A DNA stretch of 64,000 nucleotides, taken from assembly GCF_004332295.1 (NCBI RefSeq), contig NZ_RXLP01000019.1, forward strand, positions 1-64,000, written 5' to 3'. The translations under genes and the position numbers were made by a program. Shown piece by piece: positions 27,030-36,666 of this stretch. The notes beneath the pieces are model-generated. The model saw only the letters and a program-made list of their open reading frames with translations, was not told the DNA's origin and made no database searches. The DNA is from Alloscardovia theropitheci. Lineage in GTDB: Bacteria; Actinomycetota; Actinomycetes; Actinomycetales; Bifidobacteriaceae. Numbering within the stretch: the first letter of the stretch is position 1; every line of letters starts with the position of its first letter.

Positions 27030-28716
27030 TCTTCTTCCAATCTTCGAGTACTCGGGAAACGAATGCAGTTGCCGTTTCTAACTGCGCGAACTGGTTGAGC
27101 CTTGCGTTTTCGGCGTTCCATAAATTCTTACGATTTGTTTCATCTGTTAGAAGATGCTCCAGCGAGCGCGATGTATCGCGCACAAACTGACGAGTTGAAC
27201 GGCCACTCAGCCCTTGTGGTGGAATCAGCGTATATTGCGAACCAACGTTTGCTGACAATACAGGAATACCCGCGTTCAACGCTTCAATTGTCGTCAAGGT
27301 TATTCCTTCATTAATAGAGGAAATAACCAGTACGTCAGAGTCCTCGTACGTCTTGGAAACTTTTGTTTCATTCCCACGGAACTCGATAATATCCGCTACG
27401 CCAAGTCTCTCAGCTATCTCATCTCGCACGAGCCCCATAGAACCACTACCATGCATAATGAATCTATACGCTCCGGGATGCATCTTTTCCATTTTTGCTG
27501 CTAGGAGTATGAACGCTTCCAAACGCTTTTGTCTAGCTAAACGGCCCACAAAGGCAACTGTCAACTTATCATCACTATGACGCTTTTGGTAAGTCCTATC
27601 CTCCCCATTCACGGTTAAATCTACGAGAGGTGCATCAACAACTTTATCCTTATTAATTCCATGAATTTCAGTCATCCATGTCTCGAGTTGCGGCGAAATA
27701 ACGTGATGGATATCAATCCAGTTATCACGCAGTACTGACTCGCGTGGATATCCTCCGCCAAACTTATATTCAACGATGTGGAGAGAATCCATCACAGGTG
27801 TGCGTGGGAAATACTTCTTGACCCACCAAATATTGTCATAAACCCACTGACAGTGATGAATAAGTAGGCCACACACATTGAACTGCTCAAATAGTGCTCG
27901 TAAAATTGTGGGATCTCCCACCCGTTCTTGCAGTGGCATAGTGAGATTGATAATGAGCGTATCATCAAACTCCGGACGAGTGATCCACGGCTGATGGCTA
28001 TCACGATCAGTAATAATTACTGGTAAGAAGCCGGCCTTCTTTACAAGATCTACTGTTTCAAGAGCCCAACGTTCCGCGCCACCTCCTTGCAACCAATGCA
28101 TAGCAATTATGACTGCCTTCGTGGCGTCTGGCGCAGGAGTACCAGGAATAACTTCTACCCAAGGATGTTGCACATCGCCTTGTGCATTGACATGCTCAAC
28201 TGTTTGAGCTTCCATGTGTTTTTCATGCTTACGACCGTCTGCTTCACCTTGTTTGCGACGCAGCTCGCGCATATCATCCAAAAGAACAGGAGCATGCACT
28301 TCTAGCTTGCTATAAATACGACTGAGCTTACGGCGAGGGCTATTCGCTTCAACGTCTATATCTGTGGCTTCATCTGGTGTGAGCAAAATGTATCGGATAT
28401 TTCTGTCAAGAATTTGTTCATCCCCTGAGAAGTAATGAGGAGAGAATACCGAATGAGGTTGCACAGTTGAAGTTGCATCGAATTCAAGAACGGGAGTTAA
28501 ATCCGCGGATTCAGTAAGCACACCATTGAGAGTCGAAGTATCGGTTAAACGCGGATACTGCCAACTTTCGCCCATATAAATCTTATAGTGCAAAGTACGT
28601 CCCGGCTGAATAAGTGAATGATAATTCACAGCCGATTCAATTAAACGTTGCTGACGAATACTCAAAGAGTTAATCTTCTCTCGATTTTCTAGCGAATCAA
28701 GCTCATAAAAATGCAT
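27022..28716 (-). CDS. Glycosyltransferase with GT4-type C-terminal domain
   Basis: A 564-residue protein. The first 170 residues are a distinctive N-terminal region; a GT-B fold follows (VIIAMHWLQGGGAERWALETV near 206). The C-terminal GT4 donor site has AFVGRLARQKR, HGSGSMG and the E-x7-E motif in SSINEGITLTTIEAL. GT4 enzymes are retaining and use nucleotide sugars in the cytoplasm. It is upstream of, and overlaps, the GlfT1-like gene. There is no ribosome site; a TAACAT box lies 6 nt before the ATG. Confidence 0.88.
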   Translation of the reverse strand: MHFYELDSLENREKINSLSIRQQRLIESAVNYHSLIQPGRTLHYKIYMGESWQYPRLTDTSTLNGVLTESADLTPVLEFDATSTVQPHSVFSPHYFSGDEQILDRNIRYILLTPDEATDIDVEANSPRRKLSRIYSKLEVHAPVLLDDMRELRRKQGEADGRKHEKHMEAQTVEHVNAQGDVQHPWVEVIPGTPAPDATKAVIIAMHWLQGGGAERWALETVDLVKKAGFLPVIITDRDSHQPWITRPEFDDTLIINLTMPLQERVGDPTILRALFEQFNVCGLLIHHCQWVYDNIWWVKKYFPRTPVMDSLHIVEYKFGGGYPRESVLRDNWIDIHHVISPQLETWMTEIHGINKDKVVDAPLVDLTVNGEDRTYQKRHSDDKLTVAFVGRLARQKRLEAFILLAAKMEKMHPGAYRFIMHGSGSMGLVRDEIAERLGVADIIEFRGNETKVSKTYEDSDVLVISSINEGITLTTIEALNAGIPVLSANVGSQYTLIPPQGLSGRSTRQFVRDTSRSLEHLLTDETNRKNLWNAENARLNQFAQLETATAFVSRVLEDWKKND

Positions 28717-28728
28717 AATTTCATGTTA
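28717..28728 (-). promoter_or_regulatory. -10 element of a possible leaderless promoter (GT4 gene)
   Basis: TAACAT (28728 to 28723) then 6 nt and the ATG at 28716; no ribosome site. Confidence 0.3.
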
Positions 28729-28844
28729 GCAATGCATATCTATCTCTTGCCTAGATATAACCTATATATCTACAAATTCCATAAAACATTAGGACATGAA
28801 GATTTCAAAACGTATCAACCCAAACCAAAATCCAGCTACACACA

Positions 28845-28877
28845 TGAAAAGGGCTCAACCAATCGGTTAAGCCCTTT
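28845..28877 (-). terminator. Terminator downstream of the GT2 gene 28918-29859
   Basis: AAAGGGCT/AGCCCTTT with an inner AACC/GGTT stem, one mismatch between, and CCCTTTTC at the 3' side on the minus strand. It ends the GH25-GT2 transcript before the next GT4 gene. Confidence 0.8.
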
Positions 28878-28917
28878 CATTGCCAAAAGCCTCTAGACTA
28901 TCAATACATGTAGTAGA

Positions 28918-29859
28918 TTACTTTCGCTTCATATACTCGAGAAGATTCATAGTCGATATAAATTCTTTACGCCCATTCTTAGCAATAACGTCCAAAATAA
29001 TACCAGTGATTCCCAAAAGTAGTCCAGCCAGAATAATGAAGAAGCATCCGAATAATGTCGGGAACTGCAAAACTTGCCCAGTCTGCCAGAACTTAATGAA
29101 AATCGGAATCATTAAACCAATTCCTATAAGAGCAAATAATCCACCTAATGCGCTAAAAAATGGCAATGGCTTATATTCACGAATCATACGGAAAATTGTG
29201 GAAAGTACACGAATACCATCGCCCACAGTATTGAGCTTAGATACAGAACCCTCAGGACGATCGCGATACTGAATTGGCATTTCATAAAGCTTCATATTCT
29301 TATCTAAGCTATGAATTGTCATTTCTGTCTCAACCTCAAAACCCTTAGACAGAATTGGGTAGCTCTTTACGAAGGCAAATGAGAACGCACGATACCCAGT
29401 CATAATGTCTTTAATATCCGATTGGAAAAGAATATTAATAGAATCACGTACAAGCGAATTACCAAAATTGTGGAATGGTCGCTTATTTTCCTGGAAATAT
29501 GTCGAGCTCAAACGGTCACCGATAATCATATCGTAGCCTTCAAGAACTTTCTCGACCATTGCCGGAGCATCCTCGGCAGGATATGTGTCGTCACCATCAA
29601 CCATAACATAGGCATCCGCATCAATTTCATTAAACATCGCGCGAATAACGTTCCCTTTGCCTTGACGAGGCTCATGTCTAACAACAGCTCCCAGTGAACC
29701 TGCAATCTCAGCAGTGCGATCGGATGAATTATTGTCATACACGTAAATGGTTGCCTCAGGAAGTGACTTTTGGAAATCTTGAACGACCTTTCCAATAGTC
29801 ACTTCCTCGTTATAGCAAGGAATAAGAACAGCAATCGTTGGCTTCTGTATTTCGCTCAT
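28918..29859 (-). CDS. Membrane GT2 glycosyltransferase (DPM1/polyprenyl-phosphate type)
   Basis: A 313-residue enzyme with AVLIPCYNEEVTIGK at the start, VYDNNSSDRT, the metal-binding VDGDDTYPAED and the RQGKGNVIRAMF segment of dolichol/polyprenyl-phosphate sugar synthases. Two C-terminal membrane helices (about 227-280) follow. It would load undecaprenyl phosphate with a hexose on the inner face, feeding GT-C enzymes such as the 23892-25955 protein. It begins 15 bp after the GH25 gene on the same strand; a TATACT box fills that gap, 7 nt before the ATG. Confidence 0.88.
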   Translation of the reverse strand: MSEIQKPTIAVLIPCYNEEVTIGKVVQDFQKSLPEATIYVYDNNSSDRTAEIAGSLGAVVRHEPRQGKGNVIRAMFNEIDADAYVMVDGDDTYPAEDAPAMVEKVLEGYDMIIGDRLSSTYFQENKRPFHNFGNSLVRDSINILFQSDIKDIMTGYRAFSFAFVKSYPILSKGFEVETEMTIHSLDKNMKLYEMPIQYRDRPEGSVSKLNTVGDGIRVLSTIFRMIREYKPLPFFSALGGLFALIGIGLMIPIFIKFWQTGQVLQFPTLFGCFFIILAGLLLGITGIILDVIAKNGRKEFISTMNLLEYMKRK

Positions 29860-29872
29860 AGTTGCTAGTATA
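29860..29872 (-). promoter_or_regulatory. -10 element in the GH25-GT2 gap
   Basis: TATACT (29872 to 29867), 7 nt before the ATG at 29859, without a ribosome site. It could give the GT2 gene its own leaderless transcript. No clear -35 was found. Confidence 0.35.
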
Positions 29873-29874
29873 AC

Positions 29875-32800
29875 CTACCTCGTTACTTTCCACTGCTGAC
29901 CTTGTGAACCATTCTCATTCCACAGCTGCACATTCGTTCCGTTTGCTGTACCATTTCCAGACACATCAAGCACATATGTGAAGTTAAGTGCGGAATGGAA
30001 TGTATACGTTCCGTTGGAATTAAGAACCGCCACCCACTGCTGGGCTTTACTCCAGTTCAAATCCCACTGTTGCACATTTTGTCCAAGTCGAGGATCAGCT
30101 CCACTCACATCAAGAACTTTACCAGTTGCAGCATTGTAAATAACCACGTATCCCTCTGCCCCAGGCACGTGACGAACACGCCACTGCTGTGCAGCTGTAC
30201 CGTTACTTGCCCACACTCGTACATTTGCGCCACGAGCTTGTGAGGCACCCGCAAGATCCATAACTACACGTGAATTTTGTGGACGCTCAAACTTATAAGT
30301 ACCATCCTCAATGTCATATTCATGCATACTGACGAAATCAGTATCGTTGATCAACCACTTTTGTCCAGTGGATTGATTCGACTTATACAATCTCACATTT
30401 GTAGAGTTTCCAGTTCCGTTACCTGCTACATCAAGCGCGTAAGAATTATCCACCTTTGAATAGAAAGTAACCGTGTTATCACTATTTCGTACTGCTACCC
30501 ACTTTTGAGCATCCGTTCCATTGGAATCATATTGATCAACGTTCTGACCATTTCTTGCAGCACCGCCACTAAGGTTAAGCACCTTACCCGAAGCTTTATT
30601 AGTAAGGGTAACGTAGCCTTTAGCATCATGCGATACCACCCAATGCTGAGCTGCTGAATGGTTTGCATCGTAAATTTGAACGTTAGCACCATTTGAGCGT
30701 GAAGCACCTGCTAGATCAAGAACCTTCAGCTTGGCATTAGGACGTAAGAATTCGAACTCGCCGTTTGGTAAATCATTGCGATGTTTGCCCACGAAACTAG
30801 TTGGAATGAGTGACCACTTCTGAAGAACAGTAGAGTTTTTCTGCCACACGTGTACGTTTGCATAAGCAACGGATTTATCCCCGCTAACATTAAGACTGAA
30901 GTTTGGATTTGCCTTTGAGAATAAGGTATATGTTTTATCAGAGTTAAGTACGGCTATCCACTTTTGCGCATCCGAATCGTTAAACTCATACTGCTGCACA
31001 TTTTGGCCATTAGCAGCATGCGCCCCGGCAAGGTCTAGAACCTTACCAGATTCGACATTACGAACGATAACGTAACCAGCTCCATCATGGGAAATTGTCC
31101 ATTGCTGAGCTTTTGTATTGTTGGAATTGTACAGCTGCACATTCGCTGAATTAGCATGTGATGCAGCACCTACTTCCATAGCAATATTGTCCGCATCTGG
31201 ACGCTCAAACGTATACGTATCGTCTGGCAAATCTCCAATATGCTGACGCACGTATGCAATGTCTCGAAGATCTCCATCGGAAACAGTGCGGACGTTCCAG
31301 CGTTGTGCAGGAGAGCCATTACCGGAGTAAATCTTTAGTGGCGTTCCGGAATTAGTATTACCTCCTGGAAGTTCGCCAAACTTTCCCGATCCTCGACCTT
31401 GGAATGAATACGTTCCATCAGAATTCTTCAAAGCAATCCATTGTTGGGCTGCTGAATTATTCCAATCGTATTGGTCTACACGAGCACCATTCTCGCTCGC
31501 ATTTCCAGCGACGTCCAGAACCTTTCCAGAATTATTATTGACGATGGAATACGTTCCATTGCCAACCTCTCGGAATGTGAAGAGCTGTGCAGGTCCACCT
31601 AACCAATCCCACACATGCACCTGGGCAGAATTATCTTTAGATGTACGATCAATATCGAGAACTTTAGAAGAATTAATCGTAGAAGAAATCTTAACTCGTG
31701 TATTTGCTGCAGGACCATCAACAGAAGCTAGGAAGAACTTTTGTGCATCACTACCGTTTGGTGTATACAGTTGAATAGGATTACCGTTTGCGGTCGATGC
31801 GCCATTGAGATCAATAGCCCAGTTTCCCAAAGCAGACTGTAAAGCATAACCATTACCCAAATTGCGAATGTACCAGCGTTGTGCAGCAGAACCGTTTGAA
31901 TCCCATTGCTGAATGCGGGCATTATTGCGGGCTACCCCTGCACTGATGTCAAGGACTTTACCTGAGTTAACATTGGTTATAGTGTAACTTCCGTCACTGT
32001 TGCGTGTAAAACGGAATCTCTGTGCATTTGATTTGTTGTATCCATATACATGCATTTGTACGCCGTTATCTCGTGATGCACCAGACACATCCACAGAAAC
32101 TTTCTCGCTCAAACGCGGGTTAATATAGTATTCTCCATTTGCGAGATTAACCAATGGATAGTTACGAACGTCGAAGACCTGAGGATCACTCACTGCTTCA
32201 TAATTACCAAAAGCGTTAATATCTACATTTCCGGAAATACCATTAACCTTTCCAGAGGATGAGTACTGCCAGCCACGGAAATTCGTATTCCAAGCAGTGA
32301 AGCCCATAGAAGCGCCATATTGAGCAACCCATGTTGTGCGCTTCCAAATATCACTGTGGCGCAAATTCGAATTCAAATAGCTTGTATATGAATAAACTGC
32401 TGTCTTGCTATATCCCTGCGATGCCAGAGTATTGAAATAGGCATGCATAGCTGCAGCATTGACATTTGGGTCTGTGGACGGAGCATGTCCTGCCCATGTC
32501 CAATGCTCCAAATCATAGTAAATTGGATAGCTCAAATCATTATTCGTAATACCAAGTTTGCGCAATGCATCAGCCGTACTTCGAGCTTCTTCTGTAGATT
32601 GCGATGCATTTTCAGAGTAGGAATACCAATACACTCCAAAAGGAATTCCTAACCGCTTAAGCTCGGAAATATTGCGAGCAGCCTTACGGTCTAATGCGTT
32701 ACCTGAGCCATAACCGATACGTACAATAGCTGCTTGGACATTACCTGTTGCCTTTACAGCGTTCCAGTCGATATCACCCTGCCATTGCGATACGTCAATA

Positions 32801-33603
32801 ACTCCTTTAGCCTGCTGCACAAAAAGTCGTCCATCATTTTGGAAAAAGGCTGGAGTGCCGTTATACGTGCCCCAATGAGCACCATAATTATTGTTTGGTA
32901 AGAAAACATTCTGAATAGCTGCAGTATCCTGCGTTATATCAGTTTTTGCATTCTGTTCAGTTTTCTTTTGTCCTGAGTCTACCTTCTGGTCGTTTTGCCC
33001 GGAATTATTACCGATAACTGCTTTATCTGCTACGGCTCTATTCGCTGACATTATACGCAATGCACTATACCCCGATTGCGCAGTTCTTGTAGTAGCTTGC
33101 GATTGCTCATCTTGGGCTTGATTCTGTTCTTGTGGAACAGACTGAGCGAGGCTATCCTCATGAGAACTTTCTTCATCAATCTTGTCTTTGACATCAGAAA
33201 GATCTACTGGGATAAAGCTCTTACCATTAGTCTTAGCTAGAGGATCTGCTGGGGTATCCTTTGTACCAACGAGTTGAGGATCTGTAACTTTCTCACCAGT
33301 TTCCACATCGTAGATACTTCCCTGTCCATCCGATGCAAGCTTTTGTGATACCAAGGTCGAGTCATCTGGGACCTTATCGGAGATAGTGTCAGGAAGTTTT
33401 TGATCGGGGTTGCTTGGAATATCATTTTGATTAACGGACTGTCCTGAGCCCAAATCAGTTGACGCATTAAGCGTATCTCCATAAGTCTGATGACTACTAA
33501 CTGACATATTTTCTGATGCAATAGCCATACTCGGCACATTAAATGCAACAACTAGCGCTGTAATACCAGCAAGAATAGCTGAGCTCTTCACTCTCTTCTT
33601 CAT
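29875..33603 (-). CDS. Secreted GH25 lysozyme with about five ricin-type beta-trefoil domains
   Basis: A 1242-residue secreted protein. Signal peptide about 1-29 (KKR start, hydrophobic core, SMAIA end). Residues 30-250 are a Ser/Gln/Asp-rich linker with short motifs. The GH25 muramidase domain is about 265-465: catalytic Asp270 in VIDVSQWQG and Asp364/Glu366 in YYDLEHW. From about 480 to the end there are repeated QxW-type units (many QQW, QKW, QRW) that make about five ricin-type beta-trefoils, probably binding cell-wall or surface sugars. No LPXTG or membrane anchor is seen. GGAAGGC lies before the ATG at 33603; the frame is open 26 codons further upstream without a signal sequence. Confidence 0.92.
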   Translation of the reverse strand: MKKRVKSSAILAGITALVVAFNVPSMAIASENMSVSSHQTYGDTLNASTDLGSGQSVNQNDIPSNPDQKLPDTISDKVPDDSTLVSQKLASDGQGSIYDVETGEKVTDPQLVGTKDTPADPLAKTNGKSFIPVDLSDVKDKIDEESSHEDSLAQSVPQEQNQAQDEQSQATTRTAQSGYSALRIMSANRAVADKAVIGNNSGQNDQKVDSGQKKTEQNAKTDITQDTAAIQNVFLPNNNYGAHWGTYNGTPAFFQNDGRLFVQQAKGVIDVSQWQGDIDWNAVKATGNVQAAIVRIGYGSGNALDRKAARNISELKRLGIPFGVYWYSYSENASQSTEEARSTADALRKLGITNNDLSYPIYYDLEHWTWAGHAPSTDPNVNAAAMHAYFNTLASQGYSKTAVYSYTSYLNSNLRHSDIWKRTTWVAQYGASMGFTAWNTNFRGWQYSSSGKVNGISGNVDINAFGNYEAVSDPQVFDVRNYPLVNLANGEYYINPRLSEKVSVDVSGASRDNGVQMHVYGYNKSNAQRFRFTRNSDGSYTITNVNSGKVLDISAGVARNNARIQQWDSNGSAAQRWYIRNLGNGYALQSALGNWAIDLNGASTANGNPIQLYTPNGSDAQKFFLASVDGPAANTRVKISSTINSSKVLDIDRTSKDNSAQVHVWDWLGGPAQLFTFREVGNGTYSIVNNNSGKVLDVAGNASENGARVDQYDWNNSAAQQWIALKNSDGTYSFQGRGSGKFGELPGGNTNSGTPLKIYSGNGSPAQRWNVRTVSDGDLRDIAYVRQHIGDLPDDTYTFERPDADNIAMEVGAASHANSANVQLYNSNNTKAQQWTISHDGAGYVIVRNVESGKVLDLAGAHAANGQNVQQYEFNDSDAQKWIAVLNSDKTYTLFSKANPNFSLNVSGDKSVAYANVHVWQKNSTVLQKWSLIPTSFVGKHRNDLPNGEFEFLRPNAKLKVLDLAGASRSNGANVQIYDANHSAAQHWVVSHDAKGYVTLTNKASGKVLNLSGGAARNGQNVDQYDSNGTDAQKWVAVRNSDNTVTFYSKVDNSYALDVAGNGTGNSTNVRLYKSNQSTGQKWLINDTDFVSMHEYDIEDGTYKFERPQNSRVVMDLAGASQARGANVRVWASNGTAAQQWRVRHVPGAEGYVVIYNAATGKVLDVSGADPRLGQNVQQWDLNWSKAQQWVAVLNSNGTYTFHSALNFTYVLDVSGNGTANGTNVQLWNENGSQGQQWKVTR

Positions 33604-33835
33604 TTTGCCTTCCACATATACGAATGACCTTACTCTACATCGCATTTTATTGAGAACTGTGTGAAAGAATTGAAAACTCATATTTACCTGAGCATATTCA
33701 TTACGATTCTCTTACGGTTTTCAAGAAATCTTCACATCATATGCCTCTGATACTTCTTAAACATACGAAAATCATTTTCTACCCATGATTTGAGGTAGTC
33801 ATTCGTATATCGTAGTAGCTGTATGAAGGAGGAAT

Positions 33836-34969
33836 ATGGCACGCGTCCGTAATTGGCATATTGAGTTACTACGTATCTTTTCTATGTTCTGCATAGTTGC
33901 TACACATTATTTTGCAGGAAGTAATTTCCCAATTCATAGCGACCCAAGCCGTTCTCATACCCTTATGGCAAACGCTTACACTGCTTTGACGATGAGCGGA
34001 CAAGTTGGTGTTACTATTTTTGTGCTTATTTCAGCGTATTTTTTATCGGCAAGTAAAAGCAATTTCGCATTTAGCTCGGTCTGGCGAATTATTAAGCTAT
34101 GGTCTCAAGTATTTACATACTCCGTACTTATTTTTATTGTTTTTGCCCTGCTCGAATATACACATGTCTATCCAACTGGTTGGATTTCCAAGCATAATGC
34201 GCTTATGGCAGTATTGCCAATCACTTTTAATGAATATTGGTTTGCTACTGGTTTCGTTGTCGTTCTTGCACTATCGCCTGTACTTAATCTCATCGTCGAT
34301 CACACCACTCAACGTCAATTATGTGTTGTTTTGTGCGTACTGATATATATCACTTTTATATGGAAATTTATTAATCCCGCGTTCGGATATTTCAACGATG
34401 GTCTGTACTTGGGAACTATTTATCTCATCGGTGCATATATCAGGCGATATCAGGATTCACTTCCCCGTATCAATTTCTGGGTATCAATAATTATTACTAT
34501 CGCCATGTATGTCCTTATCTCTCTTGGTACATGGGCATTAACTAATAATTTAGCCGGTCTACCTCAGTGGGGTGGATATCCTGGGAATCTCTTTACTGCA
34601 GGCCCAGGAGCATCGCCAATTCTTTCTGTTATCGCCGGTGTAGCGATTTTCATCAGCGCTATTCAATGGAGTAACCAACATCCTATTTCCCACATGAGTT
34701 GGATAGGAAAAGCTACTTTGGCTCTTACTCCGGGAGTTTTCGGTATATACCTCATCCACGAGAATCCGTTCGTTAAAGAAATCTTGTGGACTCACGTCTT
34801 TTCGTTACCTTCTCCACAAGGAGTTCTTCTTGCACCATACATGCTTGTAAGTATCCTCATTATCTTTATCTTATTACTACTTACGAGTAATATTGCGTAT
34901 AGAATTATTATTCGCCCTGTTGAGCAAGCAATCGCATGGATATCTGACAAATTATCTCCATCTTTGTAA
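33836..34969 (+). CDS. Acyltransferase family 3 membrane protein
   Basis: A 377-residue protein with about ten membrane helices and the family start RNWHIELLRIFSMFCIVATHYF; the conserved HY pair and ELLR are typical of acyltransferase 3 (OafA/WecH type). Such enzymes acetylate or succinylate surface polysaccharides, and the glycan neighbours support that role. GAAGGAGG precedes the ATG. It begins a three-gene + strand run with the DUF2142 and GT2 genes, and is divergent from the GH25 gene (232-bp gap, no other feature recognised). Confidence 0.85.
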   Translation: MARVRNWHIELLRIFSMFCIVATHYFAGSNFPIHSDPSRSHTLMANAYTALTMSGQVGVTIFVLISAYFLSASKSNFAFSSVWRIIKLWSQVFTYSVLIFIVFALLEYTHVYPTGWISKHNALMAVLPITFNEYWFATGFVVVLALSPVLNLIVDHTTQRQLCVVLCVLIYITFIWKFINPAFGYFNDGLYLGTIYLIGAYIRRYQDSLPRINFWVSIIITIAMYVLISLGTWALTNNLAGLPQWGGYPGNLFTAGPGASPILSVIAGVAIFISAIQWSNQHPISHMSWIGKATLALTPGVFGIYLIHENPFVKEILWTHVFSLPSPQGVLLAPYMLVSILIIFILLLLTSNIAYRIIIRPVEQAIAWISDKLSPSL

Positions 34970-35069
34970 TCAACAGAACCTTTTGGAGTAAAAAACTATC
35001 TGATTTACATAGTTAATGCGCATTAATGTTCCATGCACTACTGCGTATATTGAGAGGGAATGCAGAATC

Positions 35070-36581
35070 ATGAATGAAATATCGCATCCACGTGTGCGCT
35101 CAATTATTTTTAGCGCAACGATGCTTTTTGCTGTAATAGCTATGGTATTTGGCACAATTTTTGTATCCATTGCACCACCATTTTGGGGAAATGACGGCAT
35201 GAGCCAATTCGCCCGTGCTTATCAGATTTCACGTGGCCACTTTGCTCCTGTTGAAATTAATTGGGGCGATACCGGAAAGTCTTGGGGTGGAAGAATTCCA
35301 ACTGACGTGTGGAATCTCTATGTGCATACTTCTGATGATTTAGGCAAGAATCCAGCTGAACCTGCTGCCGAAATTAATGATATCGCCAAGTATCATGAAC
35401 TTGGTTCGAAGAAATTCTCCTCATCAGAGCAAACAATTGTATGGTTTACAAATACCGCATCGTATTCCCCAGCTGCCTATATCCCTATTTCGCTCACGGC
35501 TCTAGTCGCGGAATATGTATTCCATGCCACTATTACACAAACTTTATGGTCAATGGCATTCGTGTCTCTGCTATGCTATGTCATACCAGTAGCCCTGGGT
35601 ATTTTTGCACTACGCAAGAGCCGACTTCAGTGGGTTATCTTTGCTCTTGGACTCGTCCCGCCAATGATGGCACAAATCTCTAGTATTACAGCAGATTCTC
35701 TCACTAACGGAATAGCTTTTCTTTTCTTAGCGCTCATCATGAAGAGCTTGATTGCTAAGCAAGATTTAACTAAATTTGAATATGCAGAGCTCGCATTTTC
35801 CACCCTCTTCCTCCCAGTTTCAAAACCTACGTATATCGGTCTTATTTTCTTAGCATGTGCAGTACCACTCAAGAAGTTTTCACCACTAATTGCACGTTTA
35901 GCTAAAGCTGTAACTCTTAGCGTATCGTGCGCATTATTTGCATGGTGGTCTGTTCTTTCAGCAGATACCGCTACATATAGCGCTTTTTACCGCGCAGACT
36001 ATAGCACCAGCACATTCGGGCTTAAACCATCCTTCAACTGGATTCTGACCCACCCATTTGGTTTTATTAAGCAGCTTTTCTACGCATACGTCTACCGCGA
36101 GAATTTCATTTTTATGAATCTTATCGGCTCATCTGGTATCCGCGTTCCAGACACAGCTATGATTGTTAGCTGGATAGCAGTTATCGTTGCATTAATAGCA
36201 GTCCCTTACACATTTGTGACTGTGCGACAACGCTGGGGACTTATTTTATCTACACTTGCCACCTTTGCACTCATCTTCGGTAGCCTTTATATCAGCTTTA
36301 CTCCTGTCGGATTCTACTTGCTTGATGGTGTTCAAGGACGCTACTTCTTCCCTCTATATCCACTATTTGCTATACTTGTGCTCGCTTTCACATCAACTCG
36401 CATCGTTCCTCAATCACTAAAAATGAAGAACGATCTTGTCGGCGATATTACTGACGATAAAAGTTCTATGCTTGCATTGCGAGAACAGGCATTTAATAAG
36501 TTTGGGCTGAAAACAATCGTTACACTCAGCACGCTTGCTCTCATCGCTACACTGGCAAAATATATTACGGTAGTGTATTAA
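35070..36581 (+). CDS. DUF2142 family membrane protein (GT-C-like)
   Basis: A 503-residue protein with about 12 membrane helices. A short N-terminal tail and first helix are followed by a large extracytoplasmic loop beginning at about 32 (APPFWGNDGMSQFARAYQIS), where GT-C enzymes hold the catalytic Asp. The conserved GRYFFPLYPLF near the end is a DUF2142 hallmark. It probably handles a polyprenyl-linked sugar; donor and acceptor are unknown. The ATG at 35070 has AGAGGGAA upstream; the frame is open 18 codons further. Confidence 0.82.
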   Translation: MNEISHPRVRSIIFSATMLFAVIAMVFGTIFVSIAPPFWGNDGMSQFARAYQISRGHFAPVEINWGDTGKSWGGRIPTDVWNLYVHTSDDLGKNPAEPAAEINDIAKYHELGSKKFSSSEQTIVWFTNTASYSPAAYIPISLTALVAEYVFHATITQTLWSMAFVSLLCYVIPVALGIFALRKSRLQWVIFALGLVPPMMAQISSITADSLTNGIAFLFLALIMKSLIAKQDLTKFEYAELAFSTLFLPVSKPTYIGLIFLACAVPLKKFSPLIARLAKAVTLSVSCALFAWWSVLSADTATYSAFYRADYSTSTFGLKPSFNWILTHPFGFIKQLFYAYVYRENFIFMNLIGSSGIRVPDTAMIVSWIAVIVALIAVPYTFVTVRQRWGLILSTLATFALIFGSLYISFTPVGFYLLDGVQGRYFFPLYPLFAILVLAFTSTRIVPQSLKMKNDLVGDITDDKSSMLALREQAFNKFGLKTIVTLSTLALIATLAKYITVVY

Positions 36582-36666
36582 AGAACATCGTTCCACGCTC
36601 CAGTATGTATTACAATATCGTACATACCTGCCCTTGAGTGATAACTCGAATAAATGAGGAAAGATA

